Shown piece after piece: positions 1-7,692 of a stretch of DNA of 25,634 bases (positions within the stretch are counted from its first letter, which is position 1; each line of letters begins with the position of its first letter). A program made the translations under genes and the position numbers. The notes beneath the pieces are model-generated. The model saw only the letters and a list, made by a program, of their open reading frames with translations. It did no database searches and was not told the DNA's origin. This DNA comes from a virus. The DNA is taken from the IMG/VR virus record IMGVR_UViG_3300045256_000840, positions 1 to 25,634 of that record. One strand, written 5' to 3'.

Positions 1-1251
1 GATCCTTATTTTTCAAAACAAACCTTCATCAATAGTGATGGCACTGAAAAAACTATTGAAGGACATTTTGATTCAGAGACAGGTGAATCATTGATAGAAA
101 GCGAAGAGGACTTTTTTGAACTTGTCACTAATGCTAAAGTAACCGCAGACAACGCAGAAGAGATTAAGAACCTTTTGGAACGAAAGAAAACGATCTCCCC
201 TGCTCAAGTATACAAAGAAGGCATTTATAACAAAAACGATATATTCGAGGTTATTGGCAGATACAAATTCTTAGATAAGAAATTTGCTGGGGATTGGATT
301 GTAATTCGATTCTTCGATTATAAAGAGCGGGGTCTCCCCTCTTCTAATATTAAAGACTTCAATTATAAATGGATATATAACCTCTGCGACTTTCTGTTCC
401 AGAACGGGGTGAGCGATTTCTCAAGCAAAAACTTCAACCCATTCAATTATGATCGTAACAGAATATTAAACGCAAATATCATTGAGTACACTGATCCCTC
501 GTTCGACAAATTTTTGAAATGGATCAGAAAATTATGCAAACTACTGCGTGATGACAACATTCTAGCAATTAGTGAAAAAGAAATACAAACATTGACTCCG
601 CGAACTTGGGGGATAAAGAAAATTCACCACAAGACTAGAAAGCAAGACAACTTATACAAGGATGAATTTGATATTTTGTTTAAAGCAAAGTTGAAAGATC
701 AGGGCGAATTTAAAGCAAAGGAACTTGAGAGAAGTCGTGATATATTCGTGTTGATGACTTGGTTCGGGGGATTACGGCCTGTGGAGTACACCAAAGACAA
801 CTTGCATTTATCAAAAGACGGAAAGGGTAATTACTACGTGAACTACTTTACTTCCGATAAGAACTCCAATGAAATCGATAATCCGGTTCTCAATTACTCA
901 TACGACATTTTAAAAAAATACAATTTCAAAATCCCATTTTTTGAAAATGTGAGACCAGATGTTTTTATTGAGCACCTTCGTGCTATCTGCGAACAACTCA
1001 ACTTGAATAGAGAATTCGTTAGAAACCTATCGTATAAAGGAAAATTAGTGCGTGAAAAAAGGACATTAAACGAGAATATTAATCGCTACTTCGCACGTAA
1101 AACGTTTATTCAAATTTTACGTGATGAAGGAATTTCCCTTGATGACATACACGCCTTCACAGGGCACGAAAGCGGTGAGATGATAAGCGCGTATTATACT
1201 AATTCATTAAAATGGAAGATTGAAAAAATCGAAAAGATAAAATGTAACTAG
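1..1251 (+). CDS. Tyrosine recombinase (phage integrase), 5' end cut by window edge
   Basis: This is a site-specific recombinase of the tyrosine family, expected to integrate and excise the phage. The reading frame is open from base 1 (beginning DPYFSKQTF), so the true start lies left of the window; the TTG at 91 is internal. Numbering from that TTG, the catalytic box I arginine is R229 (GGLRPVEY) and the box II lysine is probably K257 (TSDKNSNE). The second arginine is R336 (YFARKTF), followed by H359 (FTGHES) and the nucleophile Y368 (SAYYTN), nine residues after H359 as usual. The first residue of the HxxR motif is Y333 instead of His. The N-terminal half is the arm/core-binding region and is weakly conserved. 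The gene is on the opposite strand to nearly all others and converges on the end of the late operon. The family call is firm; the attachment site is not identifiable. Confidence 0.93.
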   Translation, partial: DPYFSKQTFINSDGTEKTIEGHFDSETGESLIESEEDFFELVTNAKVTADNAEEIKNLLERKKTISPAQVYKEGIYNKNDIFEVIGRYKFLDKKFAGDWIVIRFFDYKERGLPSSNIKDFNYKWIYNLCDFLFQNGVSDFSSKNFNPFNYDRNRILNANIIEYTDPSFDKFLKWIRKLCKLLRDDNILAISEKEIQTLTPRTWGIKKIHHKTRKQDNLYKDEFDILFKAKLKDQGEFKAKELERSRDIFVLMTWFGGLRPVEYTKDNLHLSKDGKGNYYVNYFTSDKNSNEIDNPVLNYSYDILKKYNFKIPFFENVRPDVFIEHLRAICEQLNLNREFVRNLSYKGKLVREKRTLNENINRYFARKTFIQILRDEGISLDDIHAFTGHESGEMISAYYTNSLKWKIEKIEKIKCN

Positions 1252-1264
1252 ATTGCGATGCCCA

Positions 1265-1306
1265 TCCCAATCCGTCCCGTGCCCACTAGTTGAGTATGGG
1301 ATTTTT
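1265..1306 (+). terminator. Possible rho-independent terminator after the integrase
   Basis: About 15 nt downstream of the integrase stop, ATCCCA pairs with TGGGAT across a long loop (an inner CCCA/TGGG with an 11-nt loop is also possible). It is followed at once by TTTTTTATTT. The stem is short, so this is tentative. No matching T-tract is seen for the opposing minus-strand operon. Confidence 0.4.
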
Positions 1307-1309
1307 TAT

Positions 1310-1543
1310 TTAATCCCCTTTAAGAACATTGTAGATACGTTTAAATCTCCGTTGTTTCCCTAAACCATCATTGAAAATAATTTGATCTTCACTTATACAA
1401 AGAGGTTTATTGTTCACCAAGACTTCAAAAAAAAGTCCGTATGGTACATCTGTTATCACTTTCGTAACCTCCCCAAACATACTCCCAGTGTAATGTCTAA
1501 AATGTATTAGATCTCCTACATCGATATTTTCTTTTTCTGCCAT
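1310..1543 (-). CDS. Small basic protein, paralogue of the upstream gene
   Basis: I do not recognise a family for this 77-residue protein. The ATG at 1543 (MAEKENIDVGD) is preferred over a TTG three codons upstream. The sequence alternates short hydrophobic stretches with turns, as expected for a small beta-barrel or SH3-like fold. It ends in RRFKRIYNVLKGD, nearly the same as the tail KFKRIYNILNGN of the neighbouring gene at 1571-1783. The two share an 'N/DVGDLIHFR' versus 'VNDEVYFR' start and a central 'G..(T/L)' strand pattern, so they are a diverged tandem duplication. It is the last gene of the minus-strand operon, next to the convergent integrase, where lysogeny or accessory proteins often sit. 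The function is unknown. Confidence 0.7.
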   Translation of the reverse strand: MAEKENIDVGDLIHFRHYTGSMFGEVTKVITDVPYGLFFEVLVNNKPLCISEDQIIFNDGLGKQRRFKRIYNVLKGD

Positions 1544-1570
1544 ACTTCTCAAAGCATTAAGAAAACGACT

Positions 1571-1783
1571 TCAATTTCCATTAAGAATATTGTAGATGCG
1601 TTTGAACTTTACTTGTTTATCTTTACCGTAAACACTTTCTTTCGAAACATCCTCGTGAATACACTGTCCGACTTTAATGGTATACGTAGTTTTCCCACTA
1701 CAATTAAACGATAAAATAGTTCCATAATAAACCTCACGGCCTACTCGAAAGTATACTTCGTCATTTACAGAAAACTTTGCCAT
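1571..1783 (-). CDS. Small basic protein, paralogue of the downstream gene
   Basis: This is a 70-residue protein of unknown function, starting at ATG 1783. Its opening 'FSVNDEVYFRVGREVYYGTI' has the rhythm of a small SH3/KOW-like beta-barrel, and it closes with the basic segment KFKRIYNILNGN, shared with the next gene. Twenty-seven bases separate it from its paralogue. The conserved basic C-terminus suggests contact with nucleic acid or with an acidic partner, but that is inference only. Confidence 0.7.
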   Translation of the reverse strand: MAKFSVNDEVYFRVGREVYYGTILSFNCSGKTTYTIKVGQCIHEDVSKESVYGKDKQVKFKRIYNILNGN

Positions 1784-1853
1784 TTTAAACTATTAAAAGG
1801 TAAAACAATCGCCTACTTAATGCGACAACAGAATTAGCATTCAAGTAGTTCAA

Positions 1854-2009
1854 TTACCTCTTATTACGCTTGTATTGCGAAATATTCTTCTGAATCCAAT
1901 ACCCCAGAGTCGCAAGCAATATGATAGTAGTAAGTACTTCATTAATGCCCATAAAATTTATAACTATGGCGAAAACGGTGCTGATATAAGCCAGAGGTTC
2001 TTTATTCAT
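1854..2009 (-). CDS. Small two-helix membrane protein (51 aa)
   Basis: This is a short gene, easily missed. It starts at ATG 2009, inside the last codons of the preceding gene (8-nt overlap), and stops at TAA 1854-1856. It begins MNKEPLAYISTVFAIVINF and contains two hydrophobic stretches (about residues 6-20 and 24-38) joined by GINE, then a basic tail, QYKRNKR. The overlap and its position after another two-helix membrane protein suggest the pair is translated together. Small two-helix proteins with charged tails in this place are often holins, but nothing specific proves it. The call rests on a good start overlap, membrane-like composition and the fact that it fills an otherwise empty 218-nt gap. 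Confidence 0.65.
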   Translation of the reverse strand: MNKEPLAYISTVFAIVINFMGINEVLTTIILLATLGYWIQKNISQYKRNKR

Positions 2010-2244
2010 TATCATCATTTTTATTCTTCTTATCAGTTAATTTAATCTCATTTCCGAGGAAGTATTTCTCAAGGGCATTGATATATTTATCACGGGCAAA
2101 TAGTAAGCCTACACCCGATACTATTAAGAATATCCATAGTTCTATCGATCCAATACCAGTATAGGCGAATGTCAAAGCAGCAATTACAAATGCAATGCCG
2201 AGCACGGTACTCTTTATTTCTTTAATAACGTTTTTAGTTAGCAT
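2002..2244 (-). CDS. Two-helix membrane protein, holin-like
   Basis: This 80-residue protein is read from ATG 2244 (a GTG lies one codon upstream). An N-terminal polar/basic segment (LTKNVIKEIKS) is followed by two membrane helices (about residues 14-31 and 35-50), then a long charged tail ending KKNKNDDNE. This topology and size fit a class II holin, which would form the membrane lesion that lets the lysin reach the peptidoglycan. The CHAP lysin, however, is 17 kb away at 19.4-19.8 kb rather than adjacent. It overlaps the stop of the adaptor gene by 11 nt and the start of the 51-aa membrane protein by 8 nt, so all three are probably translationally coupled. The holin role is inferred from shape only. 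Confidence 0.7.
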   Translation of the reverse strand: MLTKNVIKEIKSTVLGIAFVIAALTFAYTGIGSIELWIFLIVSGVGLLFARDKYINALEKYFLGNEIKLTDKKNKNDDNE

Positions 2245-2737
2245 CACCTAAATAAATTGAACTTGAATAATTATTATTATTAATACGACAAGTCGAACGA
2301 TATAAAGGATACATATCGTGATTATCTTCGAGATACTTTTTTAACCTGTCTTGAAAGAAACTTAATTTATCTTTCAACGCCTGTCTTTTATAACTAACAA
2401 TGTCAATTGCTGGTGTTGATGAGTTATCACTAAATTGAGATACTTCGCCCTTCTGTGTGCTCTTAACATAACTGAATGGGATGTACTCATGCCAAGCACC
2501 GTAACCTACCACTGGTCTTACATACTGTATCAATAAGGTCTTATTTAAATCCGATAATGTATTGCCTGTTAACTGATTCTTAAATTCACTTACTAAAGCA
2601 TCCCCCAAAATTGGATACACAAAAAACTCCTCTGCTACAAGCAAGTAAGGTTCAAGAAGTTCTGATTGAATATTCTTGCTTATGCTCGTAACCTCTTTAA
2701 GATCATCTACAGTCGTTAACAATATATCGTTCATCAT
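2234..2737 (-). CDS. Head-tail adaptor, DUF6712-like
   Basis: This 167-residue protein resembles the DUF6712-type proteins of Bacteroidetes phages, which sit beside the portal gene and are thought to be head-completion/adaptor proteins on the portal ring. Visible features are the N-terminal 'DDLKEVTSISKNIQSELLEPYLLVAEEFFVYPILG' pattern (an ELL.P....A...Y..P.LG helix pair), the central 'YVRPVVGYGAWHEYIPF', and a C-terminal helix ending 'RLKKYLEDNHDMYPLY'. It starts at ATG 2737 (or the adjacent ATG 2734), overlapping the portal stop as TAATG. The C-terminus carries an asparagine run (RINNNNY) encoded by an AAT/ATT microsatellite. The family assignment is from pattern memory; the role follows from the family and its neighbour. 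Confidence 0.75.
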   Translation of the reverse strand: MMNDILLTTVDDLKEVTSISKNIQSELLEPYLLVAEEFFVYPILGDALVSEFKNQLTGNTLSDLNKTLLIQYVRPVVGYGAWHEYIPFSYVKSTQKGEVSQFSDNSSTPAIDIVSYKRQALKDKLSFFQDRLKKYLEDNHDMYPLYRSTCRINNNNYSSSIYLGDAN

Positions 2738-4008
2738 TATTGAATTGGTGGATTGTTATTATTATTATTAATTACCTTTTGCTGATCTTCTGCTAAAGGT
2801 GGAAGACCAAAGACGATCTCTCTCCTTTCAGTTCTTGTAAGATCATTCAAATCAGTTACAGGCTGTTGAATCTTCAATGAGTCATTATTAACTGTTACTT
2901 TACCCAATTGATTCACTGCAAGAATTTTATTTATCCCGTTAAGCAACAAATTCTGGTAATTCTTGATCACTGTATCAATGAAGTAAAGACGTGTGATATT
3001 AAGTTTATTTGCATCAGCATTCGTACCGAACGAATCTCCGTAGTCGATGCCTAACAATGATAAACTACCTCCGTGAGATATAGCGATTTGAAGTTGAGAG
3101 GTTGAAATAAATTCCTTTGTGAGATTATTACCTAGGTCATCCGTTAATTTTAAAAATTCTGGTTTACCTTGAATATTATCTCCGAAAACAAAAATAATTT
3201 TACCTGCGTTGGTTGCTCCTTCGTGTTTACGTCTGAAGTCTTGAATGAATTTATCCTGTTCTTCTTTTGGCATACTACTGTTCAAGTAGAATATACCTGA
3301 TGGATAATAACCTCCAGAAATTTTATTCACCAAATATGAAGATAAAACTGATTCAAGTTCAATGAAATTCAACGATGCCACGTATTGGGGCTGTGGGTAT
3401 ATATCGTTTGTGGAGGTATACTTCTTAATATACAACAATTGTCTACCGTCTTCAATCCCTCTCGATGGATCAAAGGTTGGAATCACTACAGCATTAGCAA
3501 CATCATTTGCCTTTCGTTTGTCTATTTTATTAACAACGTCACCCCAAGTTTGAGAGTAGTACCATTTATTAATCTTTCCAAACTCATCGGGTGCTTCTGC
3601 CCGTATGTTTGCGGGGTTAGTATGATATACTTCTGCAATTTTACCTTCAACGTTATACACCACTTGAAGACTTGCTGATTCATACATCGAGAAATCGAAA
3701 CAAGCCTTTTGAAATACTTCATCTAACGTCTGCCCTGCCCTATTCTGTTGTTGAAGGAAAGATGTTAATTCAGCGTTAGTTTCATCAACTTCATAGAGAC
3801 CAGTAGCATAGGTTAGATTTGCCTTCAAGTTAATGAAGTTCGAATGAACTGCTGACTTCCTGTATGCGTCTTGAAGTTTTAAAGGAAATGCATTATCCTC
3901 TTCCTGATCACTGGAATTGAAATAAACAATCCCCTTATTATTAGTCGTTATATTCGGCTGATATGCCTTATAAAATTGCTCAAAGTTTAAAATCTTATAA
4001 TCGTTCAC
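2737..4008 (-). CDS. Phage portal protein
   Basis: This is the dodecameric portal that forms the DNA entry vertex and docks the terminase. The 423 residues have the layout of HK97/PBSX-type portals. An N-terminal alpha/beta part (to about 110) and a clip/wing region are followed by the stem motif region 'YPQPQYVASLNFIELESVLSSYLVNKISGGYYPSGIF' (about 205-245; only fragments are diagnostic). After 'GDSFGTNADANKLNITRLYF' there is a C-terminal helix, then a low-complexity tail with six asparagines. The GTG start at 4008 follows an in-frame TGA directly, and the next Met is about 108 residues in, so the start must be near here. The gene has its own leader, with a TAATTATATA box and an ATAACCTTA box. 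It lies about 17 kb downstream of the large terminase, which is unusual. Confidence 0.88.
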   Translation of the reverse strand: MNDYKILNFEQFYKAYQPNITTNNKGIVYFNSSDQEEDNAFPLKLQDAYRKSAVHSNFINLKANLTYATGLYEVDETNAELTSFLQQQNRAGQTLDEVFQKACFDFSMYESASLQVVYNVEGKIAEVYHTNPANIRAEAPDEFGKINKWYYSQTWGDVVNKIDKRKANDVANAVVIPTFDPSRGIEDGRQLLYIKKYTSTNDIYPQPQYVASLNFIELESVLSSYLVNKISGGYYPSGIFYLNSSMPKEEQDKFIQDFRRKHEGATNAGKIIFVFGDNIQGKPEFLKLTDDLGNNLTKEFISTSQLQIAISHGGSLSLLGIDYGDSFGTNADANKLNITRLYFIDTVIKNYQNLLLNGINKILAVNQLGKVTVNNDSLKIQQPVTDLNDLTRTERREIVFGLPPLAEDQQKVINNNNNNPPIQ

Positions 4009-4027
4009 TCATCATTTCCATTCGAGA

Positions 4028-4055
4028 TAAGGTTATTTACTCACATATATAATTA
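4028..4055 (-). promoter_or_regulatory. Composite leader element in front of the portal gene
   Basis: On the minus strand, TAATTATATA is followed 9 nt later by ATAACCTTA, which ends 19 nt before the GTG start. The same pair with similar spacing precedes the tape measure and large terminase genes. The TAA of the first box is also the stop codon of the upstream fibre ORF. It could be a phage promoter or a translation leader. Confidence 0.5.
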
Positions 4056-4640
4056 ACTGATGATATTTCGATCAGTTACCCTTCTCCAATTTGTACCGTC
4101 ACTGAATGCAACAACAGCACCACCTACATCATTACTCACATAAATTAACCTTCCGGGCGTTGATGGCGATGGTAAGGCAAGTTTCGATTTAACTGACAAC
4201 TGATGTAAATCAACATAGGATTTAGGGACTAAAGTATCGTCTGTAATAATTACATTGAAGCCGGGATCATAGGTTATTCCTTTGAAACCGGGATCATAAC
4301 TCCAAATATTTATCCCTTTACTTTCCATAAAACAATTTAAAGTGCCACCTGTGCTTGTAGTAGTGATTTGGTAACCGAATGGAAATTGTAAAAATGTTGA
4401 AGAATTGCCTTCATTCGTATCAGATATATTAATGACATTCGAAGAAGTGGTGATCTGCATTCCGGAAGAAAAATTATTAGCATAATCATACGTACTGTAA
4501 CCAAATGAATTGAAGCGCACATCTAATGTACTGCCCCAATTGTTCACGAGATCATTGCCGGTAAAATACAAACCATCTGGACTAAATTGGAAATCACTAT
4601 TTGAATTACTTAGACTAGTACTTTGTAGGTTTAACTTCAA
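4053..4640 (-). CDS. Tail-fibre C-terminal part, out of frame with the upstream ORF
   Basis: The ORF of 195 codons has only a TTG to start from (4640) and overlaps the preceding fibre ORF by 26 nt in the +1 frame. Residues 119-148 (beginning FKGITYDPGFN, with VPKSYVDL) are a third copy of the module-end motif found twice in the upstream ORF. That ORF ends just after the start of its third module, so this looks like the continuation of the same fibre protein after a +1 shift. The last 45 residues (LALPSPSTPGRLIYVSNDVGG, then SDGTNWRRVTD) form a cap typical of the C-terminus of Bacteroidetes phage fibres. It may be a frameshifted gene, a programmed shift, a sequencing error or a separately started subunit. 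Confidence 0.75.
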   Translation of the reverse strand: MKLNLQSTSLSNSNSDFQFSPDGLYFTGNDLVNNWGSTLDVRFNSFGYSTYDYANNFSSGMQITTSSNVINISDTNEGNSSTFLQFPFGYQITTTSTGGTLNCFMESKGINIWSYDPGFKGITYDPGFNVIITDDTLVPKSYVDLHQLSVKSKLALPSPSTPGRLIYVSNDVGGAVVAFSDGTNWRRVTDRNIIS

Positions 4641-5856
4641 AGATTGATGCTTGATTCGTTATCGTGTTCGTGTATCCATTGTCTACATCAACTGTAGTTC
4701 CACCGAGTGTAACGTTTCTTCCAACTAACTGAACACCATTTGTTGCACCAGTTAGAAAATTATATGTTAACCCGGTTACGAAACCTGCGTCAACTAAACT
4801 TCGTGCATTGTAATAATTAGAATAATCTGCAAAGTACTGTACACCAGTAGGGGTTGCACGGTTATCTATTAAATATAAAGCATTTGACTCATCAAACGAG
4901 ACTCTCAAATTTTCGCTACCTATGTCTAAACGAGTTGGATGTTCAATCGTGAAAATACCTGAACCACCTCCATCTGTTTTAATACTTGCATTGGTTGATG
5001 TATAAACATTAAACACCGACAATGGATTATTCAACCCAAATAATAATGCATGATTACCATCAATAAATGTATCTCCTGTAAGTGTACCTCCTAAACCAAT
5101 ATTACCGCCAATTCTTTGAAGACCATTATTTGCAAATACAGAACTTCCACCAGAAACATTAATTAAACTTCTAACAAAACCAACATCTGGAATAGACCTA
5201 TCTACAAAGTTCTCAGAGTGATCGCCCGAATAGACCATTCCTTTGCTTTTTGGCGAATAGTCGTATATGGTAATACCTGATATAGGCCCATTGCTTACAA
5301 TACCAATTCCAAGTATGTCACTTACTACAGTACCTAGACTCGCTTCCGCATAGTCATCACCAGAGGTAATAGTCAAAAACGAACTCTTATTAAAATTCTT
5401 TGAACTCGAAACTGTTGTTGAGACTGTGTTTGCTTGAATTGTCTTCTGCGAGTATGCATTGTTTGCATCATCAGTAAAACTCCAAGTATTAGTTGCACTC
5501 TGTCCAGTCGCAGTAAATGTTAAATTATGAGATTTCTGATTAATAAGAGTATCACCTGTCAATGCTCCACCGAGACGAATGTTATTTCCAATTTTCGTTA
5601 AAGCATTGGTCGCAGTAACGTTTGATGTACCACCAGAAATTGATTTAAGGACTAAACTCGAATTGGTTGTGCCTGTCTTGAACCAGTACTCATTGTTATT
5701 GACGTTGACGGTTAAACCGATGTGCCTTTCACTTGAAGGTATCTGACTTAGAACTTGAGAAGTGCCTGTATAAGGCAGGTTGTTAAGATTCAAATACCTG
5801 TTATCCGAAGGCTTAGGTGCCTGTGTTCTTATATTATCGTTTAGACTTATAGCCAT
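4615..5856 (-). CDS. Tail-fibre/baseplate protein with tandem modules
   Basis: This is a virion surface protein, probably a receptor-binding fibre. The N-terminal 75 residues (AISLNDNIRTQAPKPSDNR, then a stretch ending NEYWFKTG) match the attachment domain common in Bacteroidetes phage fibres. Three module starts follow: IGNNIRLGGALTGDT (89-103), IGGNIGLGGTLTGDT (249-263) and VGRNVTLGGTT (378-388). Two module ends are seen: SKGMVYSGDH...PDVGFV (204-228) and PTGVQYFADY...VDAGFV (336-360). The third module has no end within this ORF; its end motif is found in the next ORF in another frame. Composition is rich in Gly, Ser, Thr and Asn, as in beta-structured fibres. The start is ATG 5856. Confidence 0.8.
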   Translation of the reverse strand: MAISLNDNIRTQAPKPSDNRYLNLNNLPYTGTSQVLSQIPSSERHIGLTVNVNNNEYWFKTGTTNSSLVLKSISGGTSNVTATNALTKIGNNIRLGGALTGDTLINQKSHNLTFTATGQSATNTWSFTDDANNAYSQKTIQANTVSTTVSSSKNFNKSSFLTITSGDDYAEASLGTVVSDILGIGIVSNGPISGITIYDYSPKSKGMVYSGDHSENFVDRSIPDVGFVRSLINVSGGSSVFANNGLQRIGGNIGLGGTLTGDTFIDGNHALLFGLNNPLSVFNVYTSTNASIKTDGGGSGIFTIEHPTRLDIGSENLRVSFDESNALYLIDNRATPTGVQYFADYSNYYNARSLVDAGFVTGLTYNFLTGATNGVQLVGRNVTLGGTTVDVDNGYTNTITNQASIFEVKPTKY

Positions 5857-5888
5857 ATTAATTGATCAATCATCTTTTTTATATGATG

Positions 5889-7229
5889 TTATGAATTTCT
5901 CATTTCCATCGCACTAGCGGTTGTTGTAGCGTAATTGCTGATATATACTTTATAAAGTATGCCATTCCATAATACTGTGTTCACAGTTACGCTATCTGGA
6001 TCGGGAAATAAATTACCACCAGCACTAACTATACCTCCAATTGAACCGTTATTCAATGCAGAGACATACCATACCGTCTTCGAAGTTGACGCTGCCGGTA
6101 TTGCGAACCATATAAACTCACTTGATGCATTGTAGGTTATAGAGATAGTACCGTTTGACGATGAAACTACCTTCGTTCCGCTATTGACTAATGAACTACT
6201 TGCCGTTGGTCTACTTGAAGACTTACCGTAGAAATAAGGGTATATACCGGTAATAGTTGTTTGAGCAACAGCAGTACTACCAGATGGAAGTGGTGAACCA
6301 AAATCTCCACCTGATGAATTTTTAGGCTGCACACCACCAGCATAAGCAACATACACACCCCAAGTGTTAGCACCTGCCACCAATATTGTTGCACCTGTTG
6401 CAGCACTTGTGTTCGATGTAGATGTCGAATTAACCTGTCTTGAATTACCGCTACCACTAAATACATATTTAGTGGGTGTACCTGATCTAAACGGAGATGC
6501 TGAAGTATATTGTGGGGAAATCGATCCACGAGAGAAGTTCACAGTGAATGTTGGAGTCACTGATACACCTACTTCTTGAGTAGATGCTAAGTTCTGAGTA
6601 AATGAGGTAATGGAAGGTGCTGTCAATGTTGGATTCAATGTAGGAACCAACAAATCTTGAAATAGTTGAGTGTATGTCTTACCAGTAAGAACGTATCCAC
6701 TATTAATTCCTCCAAGGGTGATTGAAGCGGGACTAAGACCATCATAGATATTACTAGTTGAACCGGATTGAGTTGTTCCTCCTGTTATTACCGCTACACT
6801 TGATTTTACTTTAATTCTTATTGGTTGTGTCGTAGGTACATCTTGTTCAACCTCACCGTAGGATTGATCATAAACATAAAATCTCCCCCTTAAAAATCCA
6901 CGTTTTTCATCAGCACTCGTTAAATACATCTCATAGACATATTCACCAGACTTGATGTTCATTTCGATCGCAGATTTTGACAAGGTGAACTCACCGTTTT
7001 CGCTCAATACAATTGAATTGTTACTTGTATTGAATTCGATTATGGTATTGAAGGAATTAGCCTTTGTTTTTACAGTTAATGAAGCACCTGTATAAGCCGA
7101 AAACGGGAAGTAACCTTTAAAAACATTGTCTTGATCGTATATTTCACATTGAAAAGTCTTATTTAATGTTTTATTCTTTTCCACTGTAAGTGAAAAAACT
7201 ACGCTATCTGTTAAATCTATATTGAGCAT
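5889..7229 (-). CDS. Baseplate/tail protein with BppU-like N-terminus
   Basis: This 446-residue virion protein has two parts. Residues 1 to about 125 (MLNIDLTDSVVFSLTVEKN and following, with GEYVYEMYLTSADEKRGFLRGRF) resemble the N-terminal beta-sandwich of BppU-type upper baseplate proteins, which anchors to the tail. A linker rich in Ser, Thr and Gly leads to a C-terminal region (about 320-446: FYGKSSSRPTASSSL, then EFIWFAIPAASTSKTVWYV, then VLWNGILYKVYIS). That region recurs as a terminal domain in Bacteroidetes phage structural proteins. It is 4 nt from the upstream tail gene and 32 nt from the fibre gene. I take it as a baseplate or side-fibre component; which partner it holds cannot be read from the sequence. 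Confidence 0.75.
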   Translation of the reverse strand: MLNIDLTDSVVFSLTVEKNKTLNKTFQCEIYDQDNVFKGYFPFSAYTGASLTVKTKANSFNTIIEFNTSNNSIVLSENGEFTLSKSAIEMNIKSGEYVYEMYLTSADEKRGFLRGRFYVYDQSYGEVEQDVPTTQPIRIKVKSSVAVITGGTTQSGSTSNIYDGLSPASITLGGINSGYVLTGKTYTQLFQDLLVPTLNPTLTAPSITSFTQNLASTQEVGVSVTPTFTVNFSRGSISPQYTSASPFRSGTPTKYVFSGSGNSRQVNSTSTSNTSAATGATILVAGANTWGVYVAYAGGVQPKNSSGGDFGSPLPSGSTAVAQTTITGIYPYFYGKSSSRPTASSSLVNSGTKVVSSSNGTISITYNASSEFIWFAIPAASTSKTVWYVSALNNGSIGGIVSAGGNLFPDPDSVTVNTVLWNGILYKVYISNYATTTASAMEMRNS

Positions 7230-7233
7230 TCAA

Positions 7234-7668
7234 CTAGTTGATCAAAGTAAAATTATCAGGGTCAATTCTCTGGAATTGCAAGTACGAGTTCTGAACTAAT
7301 GTCACATCAACTTTATTGTCCGTTCCTGCTATCGTAGAATCGTTCTTATCGAGGGTAAATACTTGCTCCATCCCCGTTATAAATAAGTTACCTGAACCAT
7401 CCTCAAAGATCACTATGCCTTGCTCACCAGTAAACATCAAATTATTGAAATCGACTAATGTCAAGTCAAATTGCTTTTGGTAATAGGTGCCTTTTGAGTC
7501 GCTAACGAGTTTTTGTGTGAACGATGCAGATTCAAAATCAATTGTATTGAATTCAATATCACCGGATAACAGAACTGTGCTACCGGAGGTTAAATAATAA
7601 TCTACTGAATCAGAATCAACTGATGCGAAATACAGTTTCGAAATTGTTAAATAAAAATCGCAAGCCAT
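7234..7668 (-). CDS. Putative minor tail/virion protein
   Basis: This 144-residue protein, with ATG 7668, is mostly beta-strand-like (alternating hydrophobics, for example 'FYLTISKLYFASVDS' and 'GIVIFEDGSGNLFITGMEQVF'). I do not recognise a defined family. It sits between the capsid/tube transcription block, from which it is separated by a strong terminator, and the baseplate/fibre genes, so a small virion or tail-tip role is likely. A TAATTATA box lies 10 nt upstream of the start, suggesting its own promoter after the terminator. Confidence 0.65.
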   Translation of the reverse strand: MACDFYLTISKLYFASVDSDSVDYYLTSGSTVLLSGDIEFNTIDFESASFTQKLVSDSKGTYYQKQFDLTLVDFNNLMFTGEQGIVIFEDGSGNLFITGMEQVFTLDKNDSTIAGTDNKVDVTLVQNSYLQFQRIDPDNFTLIN

Positions 7669-7677
7669 TTACAACCA

Positions 7678-7685
7678 TATAATTA
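7678..7685 (-). promoter_or_regulatory. TAATTATA box upstream of the 7.2-7.7 kb gene
   Basis: Minus-strand TAATTATATG lies 10 nt before the ATG at 7668 and directly after the terminator at 7693-7730. It is one of eight copies of this box, each upstream of a minus-strand gene. Confidence 0.4.
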
Positions 7686-7692
7686 CTTAAAT

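Noticed and set aside
1252-1309. attP core next to the integrase
   Set aside because: The position is suitable, but without the host junction or a second copy of the core nothing supports a specific site.
3362-3722. Three overlapping open frames inside the portal gene
   Set aside because: They are shadows of the portal reading frame, with poor composition and no start signal or neighbours.
4615-4640. Canonical slippery heptamer at the fibre ORF overlap
   Set aside because: No X-XXY-YYZ site is present and the required shift is +1, so a standard -1 programmed shift is not supported here.
6188-6579. Open frames on both strands inside the baseplate gene
   Set aside because: They are low-complexity shadows (Leu/Val/His-rich) of the Ser/Thr-rich coding frame.
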